64,000 nt of DNA from Bacteroidota bacterium (GCA_947450025.1 CANFTW010000014.1:25150-89149); one strand, 5' to 3'. Numbered from the stretch's first letter, positions 34,315 through 43,525 are shown. The notes: generated by a model not told the origin, from the letters alone. Numbers and translations: made by a program.

Positions 34315-36612
34315 ATGAATCAAACTCGTAAAATTTTAAGTCCTGCCGAACTTGCTGCTCAATGTATTAATCAAACTAACAAGCCAGTTTTTTTAACAGG
34401 AAAGGCAGGTACAGGGAAAACAACATTTTTACGAAGTATTATTAATCATACGCATAAAAATTCCATCATAGTTGCTCCTACAGGTATAGCTGCCATTAAT
34501 GCTGGTGGGGTTACTATTCACTCTCAGTTTGGAATTCCATTTGGGTTATTCCTTCCGGACAGTGGTTATAAAATTGAGAACACCAATACAAAAATAAATA
34601 CTCCTTATACTATGGTTAAGCATTTAAATATGCGTGACCAAAAACGAAAATTACTTCAAGAATTAGAATTATTAATTATTGATGAAGTTAGTATGTTAAG
34701 AGCTGACTTGCTAGATACGATTGATTTTGTTTTAAAAAGTGTAAGAAGGCAACAGCATAAGCCTTTTGGTGGAGTTCAAGTCTTGTTTATTGGCGATTTG
34801 ATGCAATTACCTCCAGTGGTTAAAGAAGAAGAGTGGAATATTTTGCGAAATTATTATAGCAGCGTATATTTTTTTGAGGCTCAGGTTTTGAGAAATGAAA
34901 AGCCTGTTTATATTGAATTAGATAAAATTTATCGTCAATCGGATAATACATTTATTGACTTATTAAATAATCTTAGAAATAATAAAGTTACACAAGCTAA
35001 TATTGATTTATTAAACTCTTATTATAAACCTAATTTTGATGTTACTTCAGCATTAAATACAATTACCTTAACCACTCATAACAACAAAGCTGATACCTTA
35101 AATAGGTCAGCATTACAACAATTAAAAGGTCAATCATATTTTTTTAGTGCAACGATTGATGGCGAATTTAATGAATATGCTTATCCTGTAGAAGCTTATT
35201 TAGAGCTTAAATTGGGAGCTCAAATCATGTTTATTAAAAATGATGTGAGTGGAAAGCAGCAGTATTTCAATGGAAAAATTGGTGTTGTCTCTTCTATAAT
35301 TGATAAAGATATTGAAATTGATTTTAGAGATGGCACCAAACCATTTATTTTAGAAAAACATGAATGGAAAAATATTAAATATGAGTTAAATCCAGTTACG
35401 AATGAGATTGACGAAACTGAAATTGGTACTTTTATTCAATATCCTATTAAACTAGCATGGGCGATAACCGTTCATAAAAGCCAAGGGTTAACTTTTGAAA
35501 AAGCTATTTTAGATATTAATCGTGCTTTTGCACCAGGTCAGGTTTATGTAGCCCTATCAAGGCTAAAATCATTGGATGGCTTAGTATTATCGGCGCCAAT
35601 TCAATTTAATGCAATTTCTCAAGATAAAACTTTGGTGGATTATGCCGAGAATAAACCTAATACCGAAGAAGTAAAACAATTAATTGATCAAGAAACTGTT
35701 TTGTTTTTGAAAGGCTATACGTTGAAAGCGTATGATTTTGTGTGGCTATATACTTGTTTAAGAAATCATGTAGCCAGTTATACCATGGTCGAAAATAAGT
35801 CTAATAAACAAAAACATCAAGTTTGGGCTCAAGAACTATTCGATAAATTTGAACCATTAAAAGTAAATGCCGATAAATTTAGTAATCAGTTAATACAGAT
35901 TTTTGAAAGTAGGGCAGAGGATTACTTGCAAACAGTGAGTGCTAGACATATCGCTGCTAAAAATTACTTTTATCCTGTTTTAAAAGAAATGTCAAAATCT
36001 ATTTTAGTTCATATAGAGCTATTAAAAGAAGAAAAACAAATTAAAACGTATTTAGAAGAATTATTAGAGTTAGAAGGATTATTATATAAGCATTTACAAC
36101 AATTAGATAAAGTGACAACGGTTATTAATAACGTATTAACTAATACGGAATTTAATAAACAACAATTAAAATTTAATGCGAATCAACAAGAACGTTTAGA
36201 ATTAGTTAGACAAACTATTGCTATAACAGAAAAAGCAGCTTTTGAAGAACGAAAAACAAAGAAGTCTACTTCTAAAAAAACAAAAAAAGAAATGGGACTA
36301 AGAGAACCGAAGCCTGATACCAAAGAGTTAAGTTTTGCCTTATATAAACAAGGTAAAATGCCTGAAGAGATTTCACAAGAAAGAGGATTAGGATTAACTA
36401 CGATTGAAAGTCACTTATCGCATTATGTTAGTTTAGGGATGATTGCCGTCACGCAATTTGTTAGTAAAGAAAAGTTTGATATTATAATTGAAGCATCTAA
36501 AAAAATAGAGGCTGAAAGTAAATTAACCCCCTTAAAACAAGAGCTAGGAGAAGATTTTTCTTATTCTGAAATCAAATATGCTTTAGCTACTCAAAAGCAT
36601 TTAACTAAATAA
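34315..36612 (+). CDS. PIF1/RecD-like DNA helicase with C-terminal helix-turn-helix
   Basis: ATP-dependent helicase, 765 residues from the ATG at 34315. Motif I GKAGTGKTTF lies near residue 30, followed by VAPTGIAAINAGG, motif II IIDEVSMLR and the GDLMQLPPV motif. Late motifs include TVHKSQGLTFEKA and GQVYVALSRLKSL. These are the PIF1/RecD (SF1B) set. The C-terminal part holds a charged linker and a helix-turn-helix like that of RecQ/UvrD-type C-terminal domains (GKMPEEISQERGLGLTTIES). A role in resolving stalled forks or G-quadruplexes is known for PIF1; here it is inferred. Convergent with efp across a terminator. Confidence 0.92.
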   Translation: MNQTRKILSPAELAAQCINQTNKPVFLTGKAGTGKTTFLRSIINHTHKNSIIVAPTGIAAINAGGVTIHSQFGIPFGLFLPDSGYKIENTNTKINTPYTMVKHLNMRDQKRKLLQELELLIIDEVSMLRADLLDTIDFVLKSVRRQQHKPFGGVQVLFIGDLMQLPPVVKEEEWNILRNYYSSVYFFEAQVLRNEKPVYIELDKIYRQSDNTFIDLLNNLRNNKVTQANIDLLNSYYKPNFDVTSALNTITLTTHNNKADTLNRSALQQLKGQSYFFSATIDGEFNEYAYPVEAYLELKLGAQIMFIKNDVSGKQQYFNGKIGVVSSIIDKDIEIDFRDGTKPFILEKHEWKNIKYELNPVTNEIDETEIGTFIQYPIKLAWAITVHKSQGLTFEKAILDINRAFAPGQVYVALSRLKSLDGLVLSAPIQFNAISQDKTLVDYAENKPNTEEVKQLIDQETVLFLKGYTLKAYDFVWLYTCLRNHVASYTMVENKSNKQKHQVWAQELFDKFEPLKVNADKFSNQLIQIFESRAEDYLQTVSARHIAAKNYFYPVLKEMSKSILVHIELLKEEKQIKTYLEELLELEGLLYKHLQQLDKVTTVINNVLTNTEFNKQQLKFNANQQERLELVRQTIAITEKAAFEERKTKKSTSKKTKKEMGLREPKPDTKELSFALYKQGKMPEEISQERGLGLTTIESHLSHYVSLGMIAVTQFVSKEKFDIIIEASKKIEAESKLTPLKQELGEDFSYSEIKYALATQKHLTK

Positions 36613-36640
36613 AAAAAGTCACCTATTAGTGACTTTTTAA
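36611..36640. terminator. Bidirectional terminator between the helicase gene and efp
   Basis: AAAAAGTCAC (36613-36622) pairs with GTGACTTTTT (36629-36638) around a 6-base loop, with A and T tracts on both flanks. Confidence 0.87.
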
Positions 36641-36657
36641 ATAAATAATGTTTTTTA

Positions 36658-37212
36658 TTATTTCATAACACGCTCAACGTATTCTCCAGTTTCTGTATTA
36701 ATTTTTAATCTGTCACCAATAGCAACAAATACAGGAACTTGTATTTTAATCCCTGCTCCAACTTCAGCAGTTTTTACAGATTTTCCTTTAACGCCTTCTT
36801 CTGTATAAGTTACTTCTAACTCAATATATTGAGGTAATGAACCATTTAAAGGTTTTTCATTTTCATCAAAACGGATTTTTAAAACCATCCCTTCTTCTAA
36901 AAACTGAATACTATCAGCAAATAAAATTTTAGGAATATGTAATTGATCATATGTTTCTTGATTCATACAAACTAAAAAATCTCCTTCAGTAAAAAGGTAT
37001 TGCATTTCATGCTCGTCAACTCTAATTAAATCAATTTTTTCACCTGAACGGAAACGAATTTCGCTTTGCTTACCTGTTTCCACATTACGGCATTTGCAAG
37101 AATAGATAGCATTTCCTTTTCCAGGAGTAATATGATCGTAATCTAAAACTTGAACTAATTCGTTATTGTATCTTATAAAAGCGTTTCTTGATAAATCAGA
37201 TGTTGTAGCCAT
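36658..37212 (-). CDS. efp: Elongation factor P (divergent)
   Basis: EF-P relieves ribosome stalling at polyproline stretches. All three beta-barrel domains are visible in 184 residues. The tip loop of domain I has the modifiable lysine K32 in HITPGKGNAIY; domain III has the motif KTAEVGAGIKIQVPVFVAIG. Compared with typical EF-P, a few residues before this motif (the usual TAGTGGKPAT-like loop) are lost, and several core positions differ. In many flavobacteria efp sits by the lpxA genes; here it ends a sugar/queE run, so it may be a second copy. Start 54 bases after the dehydrogenase gene stop. Confidence 0.9.
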   Translation of the reverse strand: MATTSDLSRNAFIRYNNELVQVLDYDHITPGKGNAIYSCKCRNVETGKQSEIRFRSGEKIDLIRVDEHEMQYLFTEGDFLVCMNQETYDQLHIPKILFADSIQFLEEGMVLKIRFDENEKPLNGSLPQYIELEVTYTEEGVKGKSVKTAEVGAGIKIQVPVFVAIGDRLKINTETGEYVERVMK

Positions 37213-37266
37213 AATGGATTGTTTTTTGAGCCGCCAAGATAGTGTGTTAGGATGAGATAGGCAAAA

Positions 37267-38208
37267 TTATTTCAAAATCTTAATCATCTTTTCAGCAATC
37301 ATTTTACTCATTTTGTAGTTTGATTCATGAGTCCAGCCAGCTATATGCGGTGTTAAAATAACTTGGTCACTTTTTAAAAGATATTGCATTGGTTCTGGAA
37401 GAGTAGAGGTGTCAATATTTTCAAAAGATACTGATTCGTACTCTAATACGTCTAAACAAGCGCCAATCACTTTTCCTGTTTTTAGATGCTTTACTAAATC
37501 AGAAGTATTTAAACATTTACCTCTAGCTGTATTAACAACATGTATATTCTTCTTGAAGAACGAAATAAAATCATCATTGATATAATAATTGGTTTCATCT
37601 GTTAGTGGTAAATGAATACTTACTATATCAGCCTTTTCATATATTTCATATAAGGATGATTCTTTAATATGCTCGCCAACAATCCCTGTTTTATATTTGT
37701 CATAAACCAATATTTCACAATCAAATCCTTGTAAACGTTTTGCAAAGGCAGAACCCATATTGCCATAACCAATAATGCCGATGGTTCTTCCTGCAATTTC
37801 ATGTCCGCGATTTTCGGCACGTTTCCAAATACCATTTCTAACTTCGTTATCACTTCGTTTTAAATGATTCATTAACATTAATAACATTCCTAGTGCATGT
37901 TCACCAACAGCATCACGATTACCTTCAGGGGCACTCACACAAGTGATTCCTTTACTTTTAGCATAATCAACATCAATGTTTTCCATGCCAGCTCCAACGC
38001 GTCCAATGCATTTTAAATGAGTTGCTGAATCTAGAACTTCTTTAGTGAATTTGAATTTACTTCTAATAACTGCTCCATCATAGTGTGGTAACAATTGAAT
38101 TAATTCTTCTTTGGATTTATTCCAAAATAAATCACAATGAAAACCGGCATCTATTAAAGTTTCATGAAGAATATCGTGATTAGAATCGATGCATAGAATT
38201 TTTTTCAT
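37267..38208 (-). CDS. NAD-dependent D-2-hydroxyacid dehydrogenase (SerA-like)
   Basis: 313 residues of the D-isomer specific 2-hydroxyacid dehydrogenase family, related to phosphoglycerate dehydrogenase. The NAD-binding motif GIIGYGNMGSAFAKRL lies near residue 143. Active-site elements are VVNTARGKCL (arginine), a conserved glutamate in CLDVLEYE and the histidine in LTPHIAGWTHES. The regulatory ACT domain of long SerA is absent. The substrate cannot be assigned; 3-phosphoglycerate is likely but not proven. It is 19 bases after queE on the minus strand and 54 bases before efp. Confidence 0.88.
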   Translation of the reverse strand: MKKILCIDSNHDILHETLIDAGFHCDLFWNKSKEELIQLLPHYDGAVIRSKFKFTKEVLDSATHLKCIGRVGAGMENIDVDYAKSKGITCVSAPEGNRDAVGEHALGMLLMLMNHLKRSDNEVRNGIWKRAENRGHEIAGRTIGIIGYGNMGSAFAKRLQGFDCEILVYDKYKTGIVGEHIKESSLYEIYEKADIVSIHLPLTDETNYYINDDFISFFKKNIHVVNTARGKCLNTSDLVKHLKTGKVIGACLDVLEYESVSFENIDTSTLPEPMQYLLKSDQVILTPHIAGWTHESNYKMSKMIAEKMIKILK

Positions 38209-38227
38209 AATGAGAAAAATGAAAAGT

Positions 38228-38899
38228 TTAAGGAATATCTATATACTTGTGAGTTTGTAAAGAAATCATCCATCTAGGATTTTGTTTTACAAATTCTACG
38301 ATTAAAGGAGTGATTTCATGACGTTTACTCCACTCAGGCTGTAAATATAAAAAACAATCCTTCCCAACTTTAGCGGCTTGTTCTTCAGCCCAAATAAAAT
38401 CATGTTTATTAAACACAATTATTTTAAGTTCATGAGCTGCTTGATAATTATCTTCTTTTGGAAGCATTGTTTTTTTTGGCGATAAACAAATCCAATCCCA
38501 GTTACCGCTTAATGGATATGCTCCAGATGTTTCAATGAAAGTTTGAATTTTATTTTGTTTTAGTAGGTCAGTTAGATAAACCAAATTATAAATTAATGGC
38601 TCTCCTCCAGTGACAACTACGGCTGGTGTTTTACTATGTAAAACATGTTCTAAAATGTTTTCGGAAGCAGTAAGTGGATGTAAAGTAGCATCCCAGCTTT
38701 CTTTTACATCGCACCAATGACAACCTACATCACATCCCCCAATTCTAATAAAATAGGCAGCTTTTCCGGTGTTAAATCCTTCACCTTGAATCGTATAAAA
38801 TTCTTCCATTAATGGTAATAATTTACCATCATTCAATAATTGTTGCTGTTCAGAATTTAATCCGCTTAATTTATAACTCAATTTAATTAAAGGCTCCAA
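38228..38899 (-). CDS. queE: 7-carboxy-7-deazaguanine synthase
   Basis: Radical-SAM enzyme that converts 6-carboxytetrahydropterin to 7-carboxy-7-deazaguanine for queuosine synthesis. The radical-SAM cysteines are C56, C60 and C63 in GGCDVGCHWCD, the CxxxCxxC spacing. EEFYTIQGEGFNTG, VVTGGEPLIY and LKIIVFNKHDF are QueE landmarks. The 223-residue length fits the short QueE type. It overlaps the 3' end of the nucleotide-sugar dehydrogenase gene by 13 bases, so the two are translated from one message. No other queuosine gene is in the window. Confidence 0.94.
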   Translation of the reverse strand: MEPLIKLSYKLSGLNSEQQQLLNDGKLLPLMEEFYTIQGEGFNTGKAAYFIRIGGCDVGCHWCDVKESWDATLHPLTASENILEHVLHSKTPAVVVTGGEPLIYNLVYLTDLLKQNKIQTFIETSGAYPLSGNWDWICLSPKKTMLPKEDNYQAAHELKIIVFNKHDFIWAEEQAAKVGKDCFLYLQPEWSKRHEITPLIVEFVKQNPRWMISLQTHKYIDIP

Positions 38900-40179
38900 T
38901 AAGTTAAACCCTTCATTTTATTCTTGTACATCCCTTTAATATCAACTAAAATACCTTTTGAAGCTAAAATTGATTTAAAAAATTTCTCATCTAAACCTAG
39001 ATATTCTTTATGGTTTACAGCAACAATCACTCCATCGTATCCTTTAGCCAGTTTATTTAATCCAAAACCATATTCATGTTTCAATTCTGTGCTATCAGCA
39101 TGAGGGTCAACAATTTCAACTTTAACACCAAATGATTTTAATTCTTTTACGATATCAGCTACTTTACTATTGCGGATGTCGCTAACATCTTCTTTAAACG
39201 TAGCGCCCATTATTAATACTTTTGATTTAGAAATGTTTTTTCCAGCAGCGATAATTTTTTTAACACATGTTTTTGCAACATAAAATCCCATACTGTCATT
39301 GACATATCGTCCGCTGTTAATGATACGTGCATGATAACCTAGTTCTTCAGCTTTGTAGGTTAAATAATAAGGATCAACGCCAATACAATGTCCGCCAACT
39401 AAGCCTGGGAAGAATTTTAAAAAGTTCCATTTGGTACCAGCAGCTTCTAATACATCATAGGTATTAATTCCTATTCTTGAGAAGATAATGGATAACTCAT
39501 TCATTAAGGCAATATTCACATCGCGTTGAGTATTTTCTATGATTTTTGCAGCTTCTGCAACTTTAATACTTGATGCACGATGAGTCCCTGGTTCTACAAT
39601 AATTTCATAGGTTTTAGCAATTTCATCTAAACTTACTGCATCGCAACCAGAAACAATTTTTAAAATTTTTGTAATAGTATGTTCCTTATCGCCTGGATTA
39701 ATGCGCTCAGGAGAGTATCCAACTTTAAAATCTTTCACAAATTTTAATCCTGATTCTTTTTCTAATACAGGGATACAATCTTCTTCAGTACATCCAGGGT
39801 AAACAGTTGATTCATAAACAACATAATCTCCTTTTTTCAATACTTTTCCAACAGTGGTTGAAGCCCCAATGAGTGGCTTTAAATCAGGTAAGTTGTGCTC
39901 ATCAATTGGAGTAGGAACAGCTACAATAAAGAATTTTGCTTTTTTTAAATCCTCTAATTTATGGGTAAATGTAATATCGGAATTAGCAAAGTCTTTCTTT
40001 GTTAATTCGTTACTAGGATCAATGCCTTTGTTCATCATATCAACACGTTTCGCATTAATATCAAACCCAATTACTTTTACTTTTTTTGCAAAAGCCAATG
40101 CAATTGGTAATCCAACATAACCTAAACCAATAACAGCAATTGTAGCTTTTTTATCAACGATTTCTTTATAGATTCCCAT
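38887..40179 (-). CDS. Nucleotide-sugar (UDP-HexNAc) 6-dehydrogenase, WbpA/TviB-like
   Basis: Oxidises C6 of a UDP-N-acetylhexosamine to a uronic acid with NAD+. The NAD-binding motif GLGYVGLPIA begins at 18. The catalytic cysteine is C265 in VGGHCIGVDPYYL. The two-domain length of 430 residues and the FIVAVPTPIDEHNLPDL stretch match the WbpA/WbpO/TviB group. GlcNAc versus GalNAc cannot be separated here, though the neighbouring Gfo/Idh oxidoreductase and N-acetyltransferase suggest a UDP-GlcNAcA-derived 2,3-diacetamido sugar. It is preceded by the oxidoreductase gene (29-base gap) and overlaps queE by 13 bases. Confidence 0.93.
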   Translation of the reverse strand: MGIYKEIVDKKATIAVIGLGYVGLPIALAFAKKVKVIGFDINAKRVDMMNKGIDPSNELTKKDFANSDITFTHKLEDLKKAKFFIVAVPTPIDEHNLPDLKPLIGASTTVGKVLKKGDYVVYESTVYPGCTEEDCIPVLEKESGLKFVKDFKVGYSPERINPGDKEHTITKILKIVSGCDAVSLDEIAKTYEIIVEPGTHRASSIKVAEAAKIIENTQRDVNIALMNELSIIFSRIGINTYDVLEAAGTKWNFLKFFPGLVGGHCIGVDPYYLTYKAEELGYHARIINSGRYVNDSMGFYVAKTCVKKIIAAGKNISKSKVLIMGATFKEDVSDIRNSKVADIVKELKSFGVKVEIVDPHADSTELKHEYGFGLNKLAKGYDGVIVAVNHKEYLGLDEKFFKSILASKGILVDIKGMYKNKMKGLTYWSL

Positions 40180-40208
40180 AAATTTTAATAAGTTAAATTA
40201 ATATATGT

Positions 40209-41240
40209 TTATTTATTTTTTAATACAGATTCAGGTCTTAATTGATAAATACGCTCAATGATATCCACCACTTTTAGTCCTTCTAAAGCATTTGTTGTGA
40301 TTTTTGTTTTTCCAGTTATGGTATCTACAACATTTTCAATAACGTTATGATGATTATTGGCAGATCCTTTATAGGCTCCGTAATCATTTGCAGGATTAGT
40401 TTCTGCTAGAGTAGGCATCACATAATCTTTAATATTACAAACATCCACTTGATCCATATATTGTCCACCAACTTTGATACTTCCTTTGCTTCCAACGATG
40501 GTTAAAGATGATTCTAAATTTTTATCCCAAACAGCTGTCGAATAATTGATACTTCCCATACCTCCATTCACAAAATCAAAACTAACAAAACCACTATCTT
40601 CAAATGCAGTGGAGTTTTGGTGGTTAAAATCGGCGAATTTTGCTTGAATATTTTTAATGTCACCAAATAACCAATACATAATATCTATCCAATGAGAAAA
40701 TTGCGTAAACAGTGTTCCTCCGTCTAAATCTTCTGTTCCTTTCCAACCGCCAGCTTTATAGTAACGCTCATCACGATTCCAATAACAGTTTAATTGAACC
40801 ATATACACCTCTCCAATGGTTTTTTTATCAACCATTTCTTTCAACCAAACACTTGGTGGAGAATAACGATTTTGCATGACACAAAACACAGTTTTACTAT
40901 GTGATAGGGCAGAGTAAATTACTTTTTCACAATCAGCCTTACTTAAGGCCATAGGCTTTTCTACAACAACATGTTTACTCGCTTCTAATGCTTTTAAGGC
41001 ATGTTCAGCATGCAAACCATTTGGAGTACATACGTTGATTACTTCAATCTCTGGATGATTTTTTAATAAATCATCGACTGAATTATAAAATTTTTCAGTT
41101 AAATTTTCAAGACCTAATTTTTCTTTTGGAGCGGAATCACAAACAGCCACTAATTCACAATTAGGATTACGACGAACCATTTCGGCATGACGCTTTCCTA
41201 TGTGTCCCTGACCAATAACACCGAATTTTATTTTTGTCAT
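40209..41240 (-). CDS. Gfo/Idh/MocA oxidoreductase, WbpB/WlbA-like
   Basis: NAD-dependent sugar oxidoreductase of 343 residues. The N-terminal GVIGQGHIGKRHAEM motif binds NAD; the active-site lysine lies in the VVEKPMALS motif (EKP at 94-96), followed by VMQNRYSPP and the WKGTEDLDGGTLFTQFSHWID stretch (quoted landmark GGTLFTQFSHWID). In related clusters this enzyme oxidises UDP-GlcNAcA at C3 before amination. The position between the 6-dehydrogenase and the WG-repeat and N-acetyltransferase genes supports that role. The aminotransferase expected next in the pathway (WbpE-like) is not in the window. Confidence 0.9.
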   Translation of the reverse strand: MTKIKFGVIGQGHIGKRHAEMVRRNPNCELVAVCDSAPKEKLGLENLTEKFYNSVDDLLKNHPEIEVINVCTPNGLHAEHALKALEASKHVVVEKPMALSKADCEKVIYSALSHSKTVFCVMQNRYSPPSVWLKEMVDKKTIGEVYMVQLNCYWNRDERYYKAGGWKGTEDLDGGTLFTQFSHWIDIMYWLFGDIKNIQAKFADFNHQNSTAFEDSGFVSFDFVNGGMGSINYSTAVWDKNLESSLTIVGSKGSIKVGGQYMDQVDVCNIKDYVMPTLAETNPANDYGAYKGSANNHHNVIENVVDTITGKTKITTNALEGLKVVDIIERIYQLRPESVLKNK

Positions 41241-41252
41241 ATTTTAAAAATT

Positions 41253-42170
41253 CTATTTTTTTATTTTTTGCTTGGTAATTAAATCAATTTCAAATGAATC
41301 CTCACCTTCATTTTTAGTAACCCAGGCTGTTGTTTTATATACAGAAGAAATAGATGAATATTCTAACGGTAAAATAATTTTATTATTAACATCAATTAAT
41401 CCCCATTTCCCATTTTTTTTAACAGATAAATAATCACCACTTGGCCATGCATCATCATACTCATATGCAATGACTAATTTACCAATTCTATTAATAAATC
41501 CAAATTTTCCATTAGCCTCTTTTTTTACTGCTGCTAATCCTAATTCATCCGAATAATTTTCAATCATGTAATATTCAAATGGAACAATAGTTTGATTTTT
41601 TAAATCTACCACGCCACAAATATTATTTTTTCCAACTGGCCATATTCCTTTTGAAATTCGTTTTGACCAGAATTCATACTGAGGCTCAATGATGACTTTA
41701 CCTGATAAATCCATTAAACCAACATTAGAGGTATTGGTCTCGCCGAAAACAATAACTTTATCAAGAGGATAATATTCAAAATGACCGTATTTCATAGGAA
41801 TGAGCTCTTTTCCAGCACTGTCAATGATACCTGACAAATAATCGTAATCTCCAATTTTAGTTTTGACAATGATAACACCATTTTCAAATGTCTCAATTCG
41901 ATCATATTTGCATGGAATCACTTCTTTTCCAGCAGGATTAATAAAACCGTATTTATCACTTGGATTGATCACATAGTTTAATCCTGTTTTGTAACCGAAA
42001 TTAAAATCAATTTCTTTATATTTTGGTTTGACGATATAATCACCATTTTCATCAACCACTCCATAAAGGCTTGTTTTTTCATCTTGTTTTGGAAAATTTT
42101 GTGCAAGAGTTATATTTTGAAATATACTAATGAAAATTGCCAGAAAAGTTAAGTTTTTCACTGCGCACAT
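41253..42170 (-). CDS. WG-repeat protein with signal peptide
   Basis: Exported protein of 305 residues. The signal peptide lies at about 1-23 (LTFLAIFISIFQNITLAQ). The mature part has several WG-type beta repeats, e.g. SLYGVVDENGDYIVKPKYKE, KYGFINPAGKEVIPCKYDRI, GLMDLSGKVIIEPQYEFW, KFGFINRIGKLVIAYEYDDA and KWGLIDVNNKIILPLEYSSI. WG repeats are widespread in Bacteroidota and of unknown function. It overlaps the N-acetyltransferase stop by one base and is 12 bases before the Gfo/Idh gene, so it is inside the sugar operon although it has no enzyme domain. Confidence 0.85.
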   Translation of the reverse strand: MCAVKNLTFLAIFISIFQNITLAQNFPKQDEKTSLYGVVDENGDYIVKPKYKEIDFNFGYKTGLNYVINPSDKYGFINPAGKEVIPCKYDRIETFENGVIIVKTKIGDYDYLSGIIDSAGKELIPMKYGHFEYYPLDKVIVFGETNTSNVGLMDLSGKVIIEPQYEFWSKRISKGIWPVGKNNICGVVDLKNQTIVPFEYYMIENYSDELGLAAVKKEANGKFGFINRIGKLVIAYEYDDAWPSGDYLSVKKNGKWGLIDVNNKIILPLEYSSISSVYKTTAWVTKNEGEDSFEIDLITKQKIKK

Positions 42171-42748
42171 TATGAGATCCGTTTTACTATATTATTTTCT
42201 AATTTATAAACTTGTCCACTTTCTTGACAGGTAGCATTTCCGTTGATGTCAAATTCTAATCGATGACCAAACTCACTCATCCATCCAATTTGTCTAGAAG
42301 GATTCCCAACAACTAAGGCAAAAGCGGGTACTGTTTTAGTAACAACAGTTCCTGCTCCAATAAATGCATATTCGCCAATATCGTGTCCACATACAATTGT
42401 TGCATTAGCACCAATACTTGCACCTTTGCCAACATGTGTTTTAGCATATTCTGATTTTCGATTAACAGCACTTCGAGGATTAATCACATTTGTAAATACC
42501 ATAGATGGCCCCAAAAACACGTCATCATCACAAGTTACGCCTGTATAAATAGAGACATTGTTTTGAACTTTTACATTTTTTCCTAAAATAACCTCAGGAG
42601 AAATAACAACGTTTTGTCCGATGTTACAATTTTCTCCTAATGTGCAATTTGGCATGATGTGACTGAAATGCCATATTTTAGTCCCTTTTCCAATATTACA
42701 ACCTTCATCGACAACAGCCGATGTATGAGCAAAATACAATTTTTCCAT
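42170..42748 (-). CDS. Left-handed beta-helix N-acetyltransferase, WbpD/WlbB-like
   Basis: Hexapeptide-repeat acetyltransferase of 192 residues. Repeats such as EGCNIGKGTKIWHFSHIMPN (about 15-34), NCNIGQNVVISPEVILG and GASIGANATIVCGHDIGEYA form the beta helix. The active-site histidine probably lies in GHDIG. In this family (WbpD, WlbB) it N-acetylates a UDP-2-acetamido-3-amino-uronate. First gene of the minus-strand operon; a promoter is visible upstream. WG-repeat, oxidoreductase and 6-dehydrogenase genes follow in order. Confidence 0.92.
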   Translation of the reverse strand: MEKLYFAHTSAVVDEGCNIGKGTKIWHFSHIMPNCTLGENCNIGQNVVISPEVILGKNVKVQNNVSIYTGVTCDDDVFLGPSMVFTNVINPRSAVNRKSEYAKTHVGKGASIGANATIVCGHDIGEYAFIGAGTVVTKTVPAFALVVGNPSRQIGWMSEFGHRLEFDINGNATCQESGQVYKLENNIVKRIS

Positions 42749-42765
42749 ATTTATTATTAGACGAA

Positions 42766-42797
42766 CAAACTTAATAAATTATGCTGAATTAGGGCAA
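42766..42797 (-). promoter_or_regulatory. Promoter of the sugar-nucleotide operon
   Basis: On the minus strand TAAGTTTG (42766-42773) matches TAnnTTTG. A TTG at 42795-42797 lies 21 bases upstream, within the usual 17-23 range. The box is 17 bases before the start codon. Confidence 0.55.
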
Positions 42798-42850
42798 TTT
42801 TTATGCGGTTTAAATAAAAAAAGATAACATTGTCATAAAATAATTTAAAA

Positions 42851-43522
42851 GTGAGTTTTAGGTTAAATATAAAATATTATTTAGTACATCAATTAGGCTT
42901 TACAAACAAGGAGGCTATTAAAGCGATAGAGAATCGAAAGCTAAAAGTAAATGGTGCAGTTATTACTGAAAATATAGAGTTTAATGAAACTTGGGAAATT
43001 TATTTAGATGAGCAATTATTAAAACCAAATGCTCCATTTACTTACATAGCACTTTATAAACCTAGGGGAATAGAAACAACCAATAACCCGGCAATTGAAA
43101 ATAATTTAACCACCGTATTTAATTTTAATAAGCATCTAGGATATGCTGGAAGATTAGATAAAGAATCAGAAGGCTTATTAATTTTATCAAATGATGGAAA
43201 GTATATTCAAAGTTTATCAAGTCCTTTAAAAGATAAAGAAAAGGAATATATCGTTACGGTTAATAAACCAATTACTGATGTTTTTATTGAACAAATGGCA
43301 CAAGGGGTTGATATCATGATTTGTAAAACTAAGCCTTGTATTATTGAAAAGCTGTCAGAATACGAGTTCAAAATTATTTTAACAGAGGGAAAAAATCGTC
43401 AAATACGAAGAATGTGTAAGGCTTTAGGTTATCTGGTGTCAAGTTTAATTAGGGTGAGAATTGATACCATTGAATTAGGTTCCTTAAAATCAGGAGAATT
43501 CAGAGAATTTAGTATTCATTAA
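42851..43522 (+). CDS. 23S rRNA pseudouridine synthase, RluE/RluF type
   Basis: Isomerises uridine to pseudouridine in 23S rRNA or tRNA. The 223-residue protein has an S4-like start (LVHQLGFTNKEAIKAIENRK), the YIALYKPRGIETT segment and the catalytic aspartate in GYAGRLDKESEGLLILSNDG. The basic motif GKNRQIRRMCKALGY ends the domain. The start is a GTG at 42851. It resembles RluE/RluF more than RluB, but the precise target uridine is not assignable. It is alone, between the sugar operon and a convergent T9SS cargo gene. Confidence 0.92.
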   Translation: MSFRLNIKYYLVHQLGFTNKEAIKAIENRKLKVNGAVITENIEFNETWEIYLDEQLLKPNAPFTYIALYKPRGIETTNNPAIENNLTTVFNFNKHLGYAGRLDKESEGLLILSNDGKYIQSLSSPLKDKEKEYIVTVNKPITDVFIEQMAQGVDIMICKTKPCIIEKLSEYEFKIILTEGKNRQIRRMCKALGYLVSSLIRVRIDTIELGSLKSGEFREFSIH

Positions 43523-43525
43523 ATA

